Source: Moniliella sp. 'wahieum' (lineage: Eukaryota > Basidiomycota > Moniliellomycetes > Moniliellales > Moniliellaceae). Taken from it: a stretch of DNA of 64,000 nucleotides. Where the stretch lies: positions 248,001 through 312,000 of the forward strand of contig RSEE01000077.1 of assembly GCA_003971905.1 (NCBI GenBank). Direction: 5' to 3'. Below the pieces are notes generated by a model that saw nothing but the letters and a program-made list of their open reading frames with translations, did no database searches and was not told where the DNA came from. This document shows positions 25,901 through 37,636 of this stretch, one piece after another (the first letter of the stretch is position 1; every line of letters begins with the position of its first letter). Made by a program: the position numbers and the translations under genes.

Positions 25901-26858
25901 GGGACGCATCCTTATGTCCTGGTCATAATCTCTAGTCTGTGACTCCAACACAGCCTTTCTCACCTCATTCCCACCCCACTACCCTGTCGCCCTTTTCCCC
26001 ATTATGCACTCATGGGACTGGCCGGGTGGACAAGTCACTGACTGGCCCGCCGGCCTCCAGCACTACCTTTGGGCGTACTCTCACCCGAGGGGCGTGTTCT
26101 CCTACCCGCCCTTTTGGAGGGGGGGGTCCGGGCGTCTGTGGTTCATGCCGTTGAACAGCCTGCAAAAGCCCACCATGCATGCCATCTATGCATCCGCACT
26201 CACTGCTGTATAGATAAGACCGTGTCAGGAGTTGGGATGTATAGGATGCGATCGATGGTCGATGGATGAACGTGTGTATTTATGCCCCTAGCGGCTATGC
26301 GGGTTTCCTGTTTAACCACCAGCACTGCTACCGAAATGCAGATGTGAGGAGGCCTGGGCTCAGCTGGATGAGGTTAACAATGTATGTTGCCCAAGCGGGA
26401 GTAGCGCGAGGGGGCGAGACCTGTGAAATGTGGGAAAGGAGAGGTTGACGGAGGCACTGAGGCTGAGGGGATGTGATGCGGAGCAAGGAGTTCGTGGAGC
26501 AACGCGCCGCACTTAAATTTGAAAGCTGTGGAGTGGCTCATAGTGGCTCTGGCCCACCGGCAACCGGCACACCCCACACTGCGCCCCACTGCGCCCCACT
26601 GCGCCCCACTCCCCCCCGCTGATCCTTGCATTGAAACTCTAAGCTAGATCGTACGTTGCACTCTACCGCGACTATTATAATCCAGCTGTCGCCGCACATC
26701 CGCGTCGATCAGCGGCCGCTCAGCACCCGACGCGTGATCGGCATTCCCTCCCCCCCGCTTTCTATTCGCAGCCCCACATGCTGATGCCCGGCTAAGACGA
26801 GCGTACCAGCACTTCCTTCCTCCTCCGCTCCATCACCACACTCTCTCAGCTGTCGCCA
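25901..26858. other. Intergenic region upstream of the carboxylesterase
   Basis: No gene supported. It includes the eL43 3' end, a 10-bp tandem (about 26571-26610), a TATTATAAT-like string near 26671-26680, and the esterase promoter. Confidence 0.4.
26571..26610. repeat. 10-bp tandem GCGCCCCACT
   Basis: Three perfect copies at 26581-26610, preceded by a diverged copy (ACCCCACACT). Simple tandem repeat. Confidence 0.8.
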
Positions 26859-28410
26859 ATGGCACGCGCCCTCGTTCTGCCAGCCTGCTCCTTGCCCTCC
26901 TGGTCCCAGCCCCGGGCATTCAGGCTCGCACAGTACACACTTCCAGCGGCACTTACACCTCGGTAGCCAGCCGCGTGTCGGGCGTCAGCGAGTTCCGCAA
27001 CATTCCCTACGCCCTGCCCCCCACCGGTGCGCCGCTTCCATCCGCCCCACCCCATCAATGGCTCCCCCTCAGCCTCGGCCCAACAAGCGAATGACTACCC
27101 CCCTTCCTGCCCCCAGTGGGTCACAGCGCCCAGCGAGTACAAGTCTGTTTGGAGCGAATACTTTTGGTACACCTCCCTCGGGGGAGTCAACCAGACCGAG
27201 ACGGGCATGAGCCCTAGGAGCCAGGAAGACTGTCTCCGCCTCGCGATCTGGACCCCCTCCAAGGCAAAGAAGGGGGACAACCTTCCTGTCGCCCTTCTTT
27301 CCTGGGGGTGGATTTGTTTCGGGAGGCGTCGACGTTCCAGTTCAAGTTCCTGCCCAGTGGGTGGGCCGTTCGCAGGAACATATCGTCGTTACCGCCAACT
27401 ACCGCCTCGGCATTTTTGGCTTTAGCAACGCCCGGGGCGTCACTCGCAAGAATGCAGGAATTCTGGATCAGCGGGCAGCACTCAAGTGGGTTGCCGACAA
27501 CATCGCCGCCTTTGGGGGCGATCCAAGTCGATTACAATCTGGGGGCAGTCCGCGGGTGCGCAGTCGGTTGACTTTCATGCGTTTGCCTGGCCGGACAACT
27601 TGATTGCCAATGGCATTTTTGCCCAATCAGGCGTGGCGGTCAAGCCACAACCATTTAATGACGTGGAGGGGACCAACTTTACGTCGGTTGCTCATGGATT
27701 GGGATGCAACACCGCAACTGCTGAGTCTGAACTACAGTGCATGCAAAAGGTGTCGGCCTCTGACATACTTGCCTGGGTCGCCCATCATGGAAACAACGTG
27801 AAATTTGGGCCAACTCCAGATGGAAAAGTTATCTTTGACGACTATGCCGCTCGTATGGCCGAAGGTCGCTTCGCTCAGGCTCCCATTATCATCTCGAATG
27901 CTGCAAATGAGGAGGCGAGCTTGGTTGACTTCCCTTCGAATGTGAACGTGGGACCTGATCCGAGCACGACGAACGCTGAGACGATGCGCCGATTCATTGC
28001 CCTTCGTCCAACAGCTCGGCCTTGCGGCATAAGACGGGACGCATCACGTATCGTTATCAATTTGCGGGGCAGTTAGCCAGTTTCAGAACCAACTTCCTCA
28101 TGCATGGCTTGCCTCGGCCCACTCATCGGATCTGAGCCCTTTCTTTGGCACATACGACCTCACTGCGACAGATGCGCCCACGGGACAAGTGAGCAGGATC
28201 GAGCGAGAGACGGCCCATAGGATGCAAGACTATCTCTTGGCTTTCCTCAAAGACCCCTATTCGGGTCCGGCTTCTGCGGGGTGGCACCCGTATGCTTACC
28301 CTGGCTCCATTCTTCGCTTTGGGGCCGACGGCCAAAGTGTGCAGAGCGTGTCGGGTTCCGAAATTGACGGACCGTGCCGGGGGGTAGGCACTTACAATCC
28401 CCATCCGTGA
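26859..28410 (+). CDS. Secreted type-B carboxylesterase/lipase
   Basis: Alpha/beta-hydrolase of the type-B carboxylesterase family, cleaving carboxylic esters outside the cell. The ATG at 26859 is followed, after one frame change, by a hydrophobic signal peptide ([15 protein letters not shown]). The mature part starts [18 protein letters not shown] and [13 protein letters not shown], the usual N-terminal pattern. Family landmarks follow: [58 protein letters not shown], and the nucleophile elbow [13 protein letters not shown] (GxSxG with Ser in GQSAG). Cys residues at [16 protein letters not shown] would make a disulfide. Later come [11 protein letters not shown] and a candidate catalytic His in [19 protein letters not shown]. 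The tail [19 protein letters not shown] and stop at 28410 match the family. Four or more frame changes (start, near 27310, 27540, 28010, 28110) look like indel errors. About 510 codons, normal for the family. Confidence 0.88.
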
Positions 28411-29926
28411 TCGAGGATGTTTCTTCTTTTTCCGCCCTGTCACATCATTTGTTGCTTTGTTGGTTCTTGGTCGAGAGTCTCTGCGGCGTGGGCGCAGCAC
28501 CTTCCACTATCACCATCATAATGGTCACACAGGAGATGTTACCATGTTTCTGGTTACCTTTGCTAAAACGATCTCCTCCACACTTCTTTTCTCGCAGTAA
28601 AGCGAAGCACTGTACGAATTCATTATTACCTCCGTGTTTTTCCTACCTCTCCTTCCATTTACGCTTGTTGAGACCTTGTGCTCTAGAACGAATCCTCTGG
28701 TACCCTTTCCCAGTCTAGTCACTGTAGTAAGGCTTGAAGACGTTGGTTTCCCTTCTAGTTTTCACTTTTTTCCGCAGAGATTGATCCTTCTTACGAGCCA
28801 CATACAAACCCATAGTATATCACGGAGTGCCTCCGTAGCCAGTTAGAAATTGATGGGGGGGGGCAGTGAGCGAACTCATTAATCATTCCCCCAGTGGCGA
28901 TACGACTGGGGAAACCACTACATCAACCGTTCGTTGTTATCGATCGATCAGACCTTAACTTGGCATGGATATGTGTTCTGGCCTGCATATCCTCTTCCAC
29001 AACATGGCCGTTGCTCCCGGTGACGCCGAGAAGGGCGTTGTCTTTTCAAAGAGCTGTGCCTGTGCCACACCACAGAGGCTAACATCTCTCCTAAAGGTCG
29101 GACCCACCAATATGACCGTGTGTTCGGTCGCCACTCGGGCCACGCTGAGGGCTACAGCTACACTAGTAAGGCCAACAACAAAAGGCGGTTGTGTTGCCGG
29201 ATGAAAACGCCATGTTTGACTAATTCCCTCAACCCCAACAAGTACATTGACATACTTGGCACCAGCACGGCCTAATCGTCCTGGTGCCCTCTTAGTCTCG
29301 CCCCACCGCACTCCTAGTATCTGTCCCTCTCTTTCCCCTATGGACGACTATCAATATTAACACCTGCTCTCTACCCCTTAGAGATGTTATGTGGTCTCAA
29401 GAAGAAAAGCACCGCAGTGATCTCATTACCTACCTCAAGAGGCGGCCGGTTGAACTTGGTGTGCCAACTAGAGGCTTTTTGGTTGCATCGCACCAAGGGG
29501 AGGTAATCACTTTTTCCCATATCCCTGTCCAGGCACCCCATCCCCTCTTGGGGAGTTATCGATTATCACCCTGAAAGGCTGCAGACTCCAATTAGGTAGA
29601 TCCCTCGCTCTCGACCGCTCGCGGCGACAATGGTGGTCGAGAGAGGGAGTGGCTATGAACCAGGGCGATGCCGTCGTCCTTGGCAGCTACTAGCCAGCCA
29701 CACACTTACATCATTGAGTGCAAAAAATGATTATATATCTGAGGGATTGGTGCTAAAACATTTGGGTTTGGGTGGGTTAAGGGCAACCCCACCTGGTTGT
29801 GGAAAACTGGGTGTCGTCGCCATGAGCATAATGGCGTAGTATGCTACATGGCGCGGGCTGACGGTCAGCCTTGAAGTTCTGGCCACTGTGCTCCCTGGCT
29901 AAGTGATAATATGACCTAGGGAGCGG
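28411..29926. other. Intergenic region, possible weak coding trace
   Basis: Lies between the esterase stop and the carbonic-anhydrase-like stop, so mainly 3' flanks. One plus-strand frame at about 29070-29270 reads EANISPKGRTHQYDRVFGRH and SGHAEGYSYTSKANNK, which looks less random than its neighbours but matches nothing I know and has no start. The rest appears non-coding. Confidence 0.3.
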
Positions 29927-30594
29927 TTAGGTTTCTTTCCCTTTCTTGAGGCCAGAGGGGGCATTAAGCACTAGGCGGTGCTTGGTCCCGTTCAAGTCAT
30001 GGATCTTGCCCGAAGGAAGGTCGTAATCCAGCCATGGATGGTGACCTTTGGAGTGACTTTGCCAGTGATGGGAGATGCAATACCCTTCCATTGTCCTGCA
30101 CCACGGGCGACGCTACAACATTGGCCACCTGTTCAGCGACCGAAGCCTCAGTAACCAATTGAGCCCAATTGCTCGTCGGCGTCCGCTGCTCCTTGCGAAT
30201 CTTGCTGGCCAAGCGAGAGCGGGGAGGTAACCGCCCAAAGGCGTTTTGCGGCTCAGTCGTATCGGACGATTCCTGAGACGCTGCCACACAGGCTGCGTTC
30301 ACGCCTCCGCACGAGGTGGGCCCACAATCACGATATGTTTCCACCCCTCCAGGCCTTGGATGGCGTAGGTCAAGGCAGCCAACGTGGTGTCGTCCACCGG
30401 AGAAACCTGAGCGGCAATGTTGCGTACGACAAGCAGTCCCCGGCTGGGAGCCCGTCCACTGCCTTCTGGAACACGCGAGTCGGAACCGCCAATCCAGAAG
30501 ACCTTGGGCGATTGGCCCTTGCTCAGAGTGGCCAGCAGCTCGGCGGAGCAGTTGAAGCCCACGTAGCGTTACCTTGAAGGAGTGTAGTGGCCAT
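29927..30594 (-). CDS. Beta-carbonic anhydrase-like, zinc ligand(s) altered
   Basis: By family this is a beta-class carbonic anhydrase (CO2 hydration to bicarbonate; NCE103 in yeast). Start ATG at 30592-30594 (MATTLLQGN), then VGFNCSAELLATLSKGQSPK, VFWIGGSDSRVPE, VVRNIAAQVSPVDDTTLAAL, KHIVIVG, TSCGGVNAACVA, EASVAEQVANVVASP, and a tail DYDLPSGKIHDLNGTKHRLV; stop at 29927-29929. The family expects C-x-D-x-R with Cys as first zinc ligand. Here the codon is GGT (Gly) while Asp and Arg are kept. The His ligand of the GHTSCGG motif is also not readable: the bases give GG-CCC-ACC once the frame is adjusted, or CAC if an A is missing. The Cys of TSCGG is kept. Other frame breaks (near 30560, 30070, 30025) fit homopolymer shortening. 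About 220 codons, normal length. It may be an inactive paralogue, a decaying gene, or a normal gene with local sequence errors. Confidence 0.8.
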
Positions 30595-33500
30595 GATGAT
30601 GTTGATCAAAACGTAACAGTTACCGATGGATGGGAGGAATGGCGATAGGGCGAGAAAATGATAGACTACCACAACAATAGAGGTGCTTCAGGATTCCTAG
30701 TCCACGAGGGATTCAGTTAACGCAGGCACTCGCACCGCTCGAGGGAGAGATTCGAGAAGTAGGAAGTCGAGGTAGATGTGGTGGTGAACCCGGATCTGGT
30801 GTGGGGTGTCAGAGCCATAGCCTCTCTGACGAGAGTGAGATATATAGTTTTCGGGTCCAGAATCATTATGCGTTACGCGTTACTCGTTACGCGATAGGCC
30901 TCCTCTCGCTACATCAGTGACCACCCTCTGATGTTAAAGCTTGCGGTGTGTGGACACTCAGCCTGCGCTCAGCGGCTCAGCTCGCTCAGCCAACTCAACG
31001 GCTCAGAGCGATCACTGTGGTGGATTGGCGTTCAGGTACACCATGATACACCGCCCACCTGCTGAATGGTGTGCTGATCGCGCAGGACAGCGTACCCCCA
31101 CGCTACCGGAGGAGCAATAGAGATAGCCCCTGCGGAGGTAAGATGTATGACAAGATTACAAAAGCTTTTGAATATCTCATCTCCCGCAACAGGCAGCGAC
31201 TAAGCATTACCGGCAAAAACGCATAACCCTAGTAGCATGTAAGACCCCTGCGCCACACTCAGCGCCCACTCAGTACTCAGCCGTCTCGGCTGCGCCGAAG
31301 GAGAGGCAGAGGTACGTGTCAATGTGTAATACAGGCATCTGCAAGCCTCTGCGGAACGCCAGAACAAGGGCGCTGGATCGATTGTTCGAGCAGACGGATT
31401 GCGCGCAGAAATGGAAGTACCAGGGTGTACCCGTGCCCCTCCCTATCATGCACATCATTGCTTACCATATGGTTCATCAAATCGATGGCCGCTCTCACAT
31501 AAGGGCCCAGCACTGCCCACATCCGTGTCCACACGTATTACACTACGCACGCCACATCTGCTTTTTTGAAGAACGAATCAATTAGCCTCAGGAGCGGGAA
31601 GTGGCTGGTATATAGGGTAGCGGATGAGGATAGAGGTACGTGTAGTGGTAACCGGTGAGGCCCGGTGAGGCCAGGTGTGGCGGTATTTAAGGGAACCAGG
31701 GAGGGGGGTACCCATATATGCAGCAAAAGAGAAAGCGATGTTTTGCGGACAGATATTGGTACAGACCGGGTGCAAGTGATGCATGTCCCCGGCCACGTCA
31801 GATACGAAACGCCTTTTGCCTCACATATGTCACAGGTCTGCGCACTCGTAGTAATAGCTCTTTGGACGCAGAGGGACGCATAGCACGGGGGAAGTGTTCT
31901 GTGCACTCTGCTCTTGCAGGGGTGAAAGCACACTGCCTCTCTGCGGTGTGGGCACTAAGGGCGGAAGCTTAAAATAACACAGTACAACGACTTAGAAAGC
32001 GCTTTTTGGTATTGCCAACACACAATCGATAGCACCTACTAATCTGCCATTTTGTTTTGTGACTGGCTCAGTGCTGGCCACAGGAGTGATACTTACCGTG
32101 ACGCCCAGAGCAAACTGTATAGCGCTGCCAGCAGCATTGTCAGTAAAAGCACCCATCTTCTCGCCTCTCCATCGACTCCATCTCCCTGCGCACACACGCC
32201 CACACCATCGCATGACTTACACCATTTATCCCTTCCATCCTCACCCATACCCTACTGCAGTGTTATGGGTGAGCCCGCGGTGAGCACCAGCTGCAGTAGT
32301 ATGCCCATCTCACCCGATCCCGCAGCTTCATTCCCATGTACTAGTCCCTCAAGAAGAGCTTTCAATTTGACTGTGTGCCAACAGCCCGTAATAATGACCA
32401 CCAAAATAACGGAATTAAGGAGAGGGCGGGAGCGATCAAGAATATGGCTCTGAGAACAGTATAACAGCTTTCCCAGCATTCAAGAAGAGAGGAGCGTACC
32501 GAGCAATGACTTTCTTTCCGATGGATGGAGGGGAGAGGTATGTGCATTGGCGACCGCATGCTCAGACACCCGTCCTGGAGCCGATGGAGGCTGCCTTTGC
32601 ATATGCGTACTAACGGAACCGCCTTATATTAGGAGGAGAGCGTGATAATGAACGAAGTCGGGCGGGCGAAGATCGAACAAGCAGTTCCAAGTCTATTATA
32701 CATTCTTGTCTGTGTTGTGCCTGAGATGCAACCTATTAATGCTGCCCCTTCTTCTGTGCCCACACATTTAACACATGACCGTCTTCTGTTGTTGTGCGTG
32801 CCCACCTACCTCTCTCCCGTGACCGCTTGCCTATACAGTAGTGACCACAGGCAACACTTCATCTCTCCACTTCCATATGTCAGTAGGGTCTCTTCCGCCA
32901 ATCAGGGTGCGTAGCCCATATGCCTCGGTAAGCCCCTACTATCGTTCACTGGAAGATCTAAGCTCGAGGCGCTGGCAGAAGCAGCCGCCATAACAGTATG
33001 GTGCCCAACTCGTCCCTATTTTGTTCGCATGGTGAACTGTGAACAGGCAACACCTAATATGATGATCATAAGATCAATACTACCGTTCCGTTGAAGAGCG
33101 ACCGTCGCGACTGTCTAGTAATACTGAAGGGCAATCTTTGCGAATAGAAAATGGAAGAAGAGAAGATCCGCTTTCTGATAATGCAAAGGAGTACTGGCCG
33201 TCGACGAACAGAAGTACTTGGCGTGCCCCACCATTCAAGGGGCTAGTTTTAGGAAGCAATGCCATACGCTCTGTGTTCCTAGAAGATCCCCTCCACGGCC
33301 GCAGGAATTCGCCGCGCTCGGACAGGTGCAGGGAGTCGGGGGAGATACAGTAGACAGTAGATTAGGTTGAAGGGCGGATAAGGGCAGCATTACAGGCATT
33401 TTGCAGACATTCTCTGTTGTTCCGCACAGAGAGTGCGAGGTGGTGGCGACAACAGCAGTGGCCGACACAATTTTGCGTTAAGTAGACCTCTTTTGTCGAT

Positions 33501-35499
33501 CGATGGTACCGATCGCGTGAGGGGTTGTGAGGCATCGTTTGGATGAGATAGTGGTGCTTGATGGCAAATACAAACCAAAAGTCTCGGCAGTCGCTCTCTA
33601 CTAATAGTTAAAGCCGAATCGTCCATACTAACACGGCCGCGATTTCGCCGTCCTAGTGTGGGTCTTCTACCGTCTCCACAGAGGGGGAAGGCACGTGAGG
33701 TCAGTCAAACACCCTTGCGTCTAACTTTACCGACACAGACTTCATCACCAGCAGCTACTATGTCGGCTGTACTGTGCAAATATTAGACCTATTTTGCAGT
33801 TGAAAAAGGTCGATGACCCAATGAAAAACGGGGTCTTCGTTACATTGGTGGGTGTTGCTTTCCTTCTGAGCATCGACGATTATAGGCGTCCGCGTCAAAG
33901 GGGGGTGCTCAGAACATGCAGACCACAGGCCACAAGACAAAATAATACGGCAAAATCGAAGGTCCATCGCAGGTTGCTTGGCGACTACGCTCACAGCGCT
34001 TATCTGATTGTTGGAGGGATTTGCCCAGCAACGGGAAACGTTGTCCAGACATACATGATTATGTGACCTCGACTTGTCGATCCTTGTGGCCTGTGCTCGT
34101 CGATCAGGCCCTCGCGCCTCTCTGTCATCTTCGCGTTCGCGCTGGCGGCCGGCTGACATACCATGATGCATCATACATCCTGCAACATCAACATCATCGT
34201 GGCTAGTAATCACGCGCACTAGCAACTACTACGCATCGATCAATGACCATCTAGCGCTGCGCCCAATGTAGCACTCGAGTACTTAGTACTTATTACTACT
34301 ACGGCCACCCATGCGCTATATATACTAGCCGGGAGGCGGCGTGCACTACACAGGTGTGTATGCTGCGTGCCAATTGCGCTGTTTGGTGCCTGCAGCATGC
34401 GACCCAACACTGCCTCCATGCCTGTGGTCGTCTGTCTCCGGCGCATGTGCATGCTGCACCTGATGCAGTGCTGCTGCACACGCTGCAGAGGAGCAGGGGC
34501 GTTGGAGGACACGCTAGGAGGGCACTACAGCCCTCTCACGCTCTCCAGCCTTCAGATCTTCCGAGCTTCAGCTCGGCTTACACTTTGCCTGGTCTGCCTT
34601 GGAGCTTGATTGGTCCACCTTGCACGACGTGCATGACGCGGTGCAGGTGCAGGCTGTCACATCTCACATGCACATCTCATGCGTCATGCATGCATCATGC
34701 ATGACTTGCACGCCCACCCGGAACAACCCCTGGGCCACCTGAGGCCGGCCTGAGGCCTGAGGCCTGCAAGCGCGAAATCGCCGTGCACCCGCTTGGGCTC
34801 AAGCATAGTGCGCCTGCGCCTGCAGGCCAGGCACCACGCCTTAAGGCGGGCGGCATGCCAGAGAAGTAGAGCGTCGTCGAGCCCGCCCGGCAGCTCGGCA
34901 GGTGCGAGCCCAGCGGCACTTCCCGCTCGTCAGCGGACCGTGGCCGCGCAGGACCAGTGTGGCTTCTGGTGCGAGGCGGCTGCGATCCGGCTGCGATCGG
35001 CAGCGCGGCGGCAGGCCGCAGGCGCAGGCCGCAGGCGGCAGGCCGCGTGTGTGCGCCGGCGCTGAGCGGCCGCCGCACAGGGACAGTGTCACGGCGCTGC
35101 GACGTGCTCGCGGGCGGGTGCGTGGCCACACGCCACACTGCCGGGCTGCCGGGCTGCCGGCCGCTCTTTCTTGGGCCGGTTGCAGCGCCCAAACCTGGCG
35201 AAACCCAGCAGATCGAGGCAGCGGTGGAGACGCGTCGTGTGTGACTGGGACGGGCGGCACCTGCTGTCGTGTGCCGTGTGCTCGCGCCCACCCGGCCGCA
35301 CCTGGCCAGCGGCCGCCTGAGGCCGCAGTGCCTGAGCTGAGGACGCAGGCCGGGCGGCAGAACCGGTGACCTCGCCTCCCTGCTACGCCCCCTCCTGCCC
35401 ACTTATAACTCCGTCGGCACCGCCGCCGCCGCCCCTTTCTCCCTCCGCCCCCCCAGCCCCTTGTTCCCTCGGCTGCCTGTCCCTTCCCACGCCGTCCTC
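30595..35499. other. 4.9-kb gene-poor region
   Basis: No credible protein or RNA gene. The left two thirds (about 30.6-34.3 kb) look less GC-rich than genic DNA and have many short motifs: a GTTACGCG cluster (30866-30897), CTCAGC repeats (about 30957-31010), AACCCTAG near 31224-31231, and CCGGTGAGG pairs near 31650. From about 34.7 to 35.35 kb the base content turns strongly GC-rich with GGCCGCAGGC-type repeats, producing long overlapping open frames on both strands that show no domains. The right end holds the chitin deacetylase promoter. Confidence 0.45.
30866..30897. repeat. GCGTTACGCGTTACTCGTTACGCG motif cluster
   Basis: Three CGTTAC units in tandem, two in the palindromic setting GCGTTACGCG. 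It lies about 270-300 bp upstream of the carbonic-anhydrase-like start and belongs to the GTTAC motif family seen in other intergenic regions. Confidence 0.55.
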
Positions 35500-37006
35500 A
35501 TGCGCTCCATTTCTGCCGCCGCTGTCGCCGGCCTGCTCGCTGTCGCCGTCGCCCCCGAGCTCGTCTCGGCCCATGTTGGTGCCGGCTTCCCCGGCCGCAT
35601 GCCCTCCGACATGAAGGCCCGCGCCGCCAAGCGCGGTCTCCAGCGCCGCCAGGTCTCGTACAACGACCAGACCTGGCAGTCCGTCACCGTGCCCAGCCAG
35701 GAGTGCACCGCCTACAACTACCCACCCGCCTCGTCCTGGACGCATGCCTTCCCCACGGCGTGGGAGATTGCCGACATTGTCCCGGGCGACCAGGAGGCCC
35801 AGATCTTTACAACTCCATTTCGCCTGGCATCCCTAAAATTGCGCCCAAGGGCCAGCCCACCGGCTCGGAACAAGGCACCACCTACAACAATCAACAGGAC
35901 CCCGACTGCTGGTGGACCGAGACCACTGCACCCACCCCAAGCTCCCTGGCCTCAAGCCCGACATCACCAACTGCCCAGGCTCGCACTTGGGGTCTGACTT
36001 TGACGATGGGCCCAACTGCACCCACAATGCTTTCTACGACTTCCTCAAGAGCAACAAGCAGACGGCCACCATGTTCTACATTGGCTCCAACGTGCTCGAC
36101 TGGCCGCTGCAAGCCCGCGAGGTCTGACCGATGGACACCAACTCGCCTGCCACACCTGGTCCCACCGGTACACCACGGCCCTGACCAACACCCAAGTCTT
36201 TGCTGAGTTTTACTACACTATCAAGGTGATCAAGTGGACCACGGGTGTGACCGTCACTTCCTGGCGCCCGCCCTACGGCGATGTGGATGACCGTGTACGC
36301 TACATTGCTTCTTCGCTTGGTCTTGAGACGGTCGTCTGGGCTGCCGACACCAATGACTGGTCCGTTCAACCGTATGTATCTTCTTGGCTTTGTTTCTGTT
36401 GCGTTGTTCGTTTTGAGTGCATGTGCTGACCCGGCCCGTCCAAAGCGAGGGCACTGCTCCGTCGTCCGAGATTCTCAACAACTATGCCTCCATCATCTCG
36501 GCTGGCGCCAGCGCAACCAATGGCGTTATTGTCCTTACCCACGAAATTGATGCCTCGACGATGCACTTGATGATGGAGGAGTACGGCCACATCAAGCAAG
36601 AATTCGCCCACATCGTGCCCGTCCAAACCTGCCTCAACAACACCACCCCCTACAAGGAAGACATTGTCTACCCGAACTTTGCTGAGTACGTTGCCGGCAC
36701 CATTTTGCCCTCGGCCATCCCCTCGGCACAAGACATTGTGGGGAGCTCGGTGGCCTCACTGGCTGTGGGCACGGCCAAGGCGAGCTACTCGGTCACCGAC
36801 CTGAGCACCTCTGCCTCTTCGACTTCCACTCCCAGTGTGGCAGCCAGCAGCGCTCCTGCTAGCAATATGGCCTCGGCGGCCGCACATGCGACCACGAGCG
36901 CTGCGGCGGACGCTAAGAAGGGCGGTGCTGCTCAGGTTCACGCTGCAGCCGGTGTGGCCGGTGCGGCTCTGGCGCCGTGGGGGGTGCGGCGGCGCTGTTC
37001 GTATAA
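35500..37006 (+). CDS. Chitin deacetylase, GPI-anchor type
   Basis: Polysaccharide deacetylase (CE4) that converts chitin to chitosan in the wall. Start ATG at 35500; signal peptide MRSISAAAVAGLLAVAVAPE with likely cleavage after VSA. The N-terminal segment has YPPASSWTHAFPTAWEIADI. CE4 motifs appear in order: GSDFDDGPNCTHN (Asp pair of the TFDDGP motif), CHTWSHRYTT (H-x3-H zinc site), SWRPPYGDVDDRVR (motif 3), VWAADTNDWSVQP (motif 4), GVIVLTHEIDAS (motif 5). An intron at 36372-36445 (GTATGT donor, AAAG acceptor) joins SVQP to EGTAPSSE. The end is a Ser/Ala/Thr-rich stalk and, after a one-base frame change near 36972, a hydrophobic tail VAGAALAAVGGAAALFV with stop at 37004-37006, as in GPI-anchored enzymes. 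Other frame changes near 35810, 35950 and 36125 fit indel errors. About 470 codons, typical for basidiomycete members. Confidence 0.9.
36372..36445 (+). other. Intron of chitin deacetylase (74 nt)
   Basis: GTATGT donor and CCAAAG acceptor. Splicing gives CC|C, restoring Q-P-E-G between motif 4 and the next segment. Confidence 0.8.
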
Positions 37007-37636
37007 GTCGACCAGAAGGCCGCCCAAGCCGAAAAAGTGTTTCCCCATCTCTCGCATGTGGGTGATCAATGATCCTGGTGATCCCCCGGTCCCCATTCAT
37101 CGCTCCGTTTCCCCGCCCCCCACACACCAGTCTCTTCCGTCGGGCCGTCCTCATGAGTCATGCTCTCATTGCCCATGCCGAGGGCACCGCATTTCGACAG
37201 TCGATTGTTGCAATGACTGGTTAATGATTTGACCCGTGTCGTTTGTGTCCTGCCTAGTATTCTCTCTCCCGACACCGCCCACTCTTTCCATTCCTTCTGG
37301 TTGGCCACCTCACTTTGGGGGGGCAATTTGTTCTAGCTACTACGCTTTTGCGACCTCTCATCATCCAATCTTTGTTCCTGTGCCATCCGTGGGATGCACC
37401 CCCACACATCTAGTATCCCGCAATAAGATGGATCTTTGTGTGTGCGGTTTGCGGCTTGCGATGTCTGCGTGCAAAACCCAACCGGAGAACGGAAGCTACA
37501 AAAGGATCCAAAGGGAATGCCTCGTATTGGTTGGCTTGTATAGGATCCATAGCCCAGTAGATAAACAACGATGAAACGAGGCACGCCAGCAGGTCACTGC
37601 ATTCCGAAGCAGCCGGGGTCATTATGCACATGCAAT
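37007..37636. other. Convergent 3' flanks
   Basis: Between the chitin deacetylase stop and the stop of a minus-strand gene at 37637. T-rich segments; short open frames only. Confidence 0.4.

Noticed and set aside
34695-35402. 235-codon minus-strand open frame with overlapping long plus-strand frames
   Set aside because: Very GC-rich repetitive DNA removes stop codons in all frames; Arg/Ala/Pro-rich translation without domain or codon pattern.
30595-35499. Firm call of a centromere
   Set aside because: Size and composition would fit a short regional centromere, but a similar desert lies 12 kb away and I cannot compute GC troughs or see binding data.
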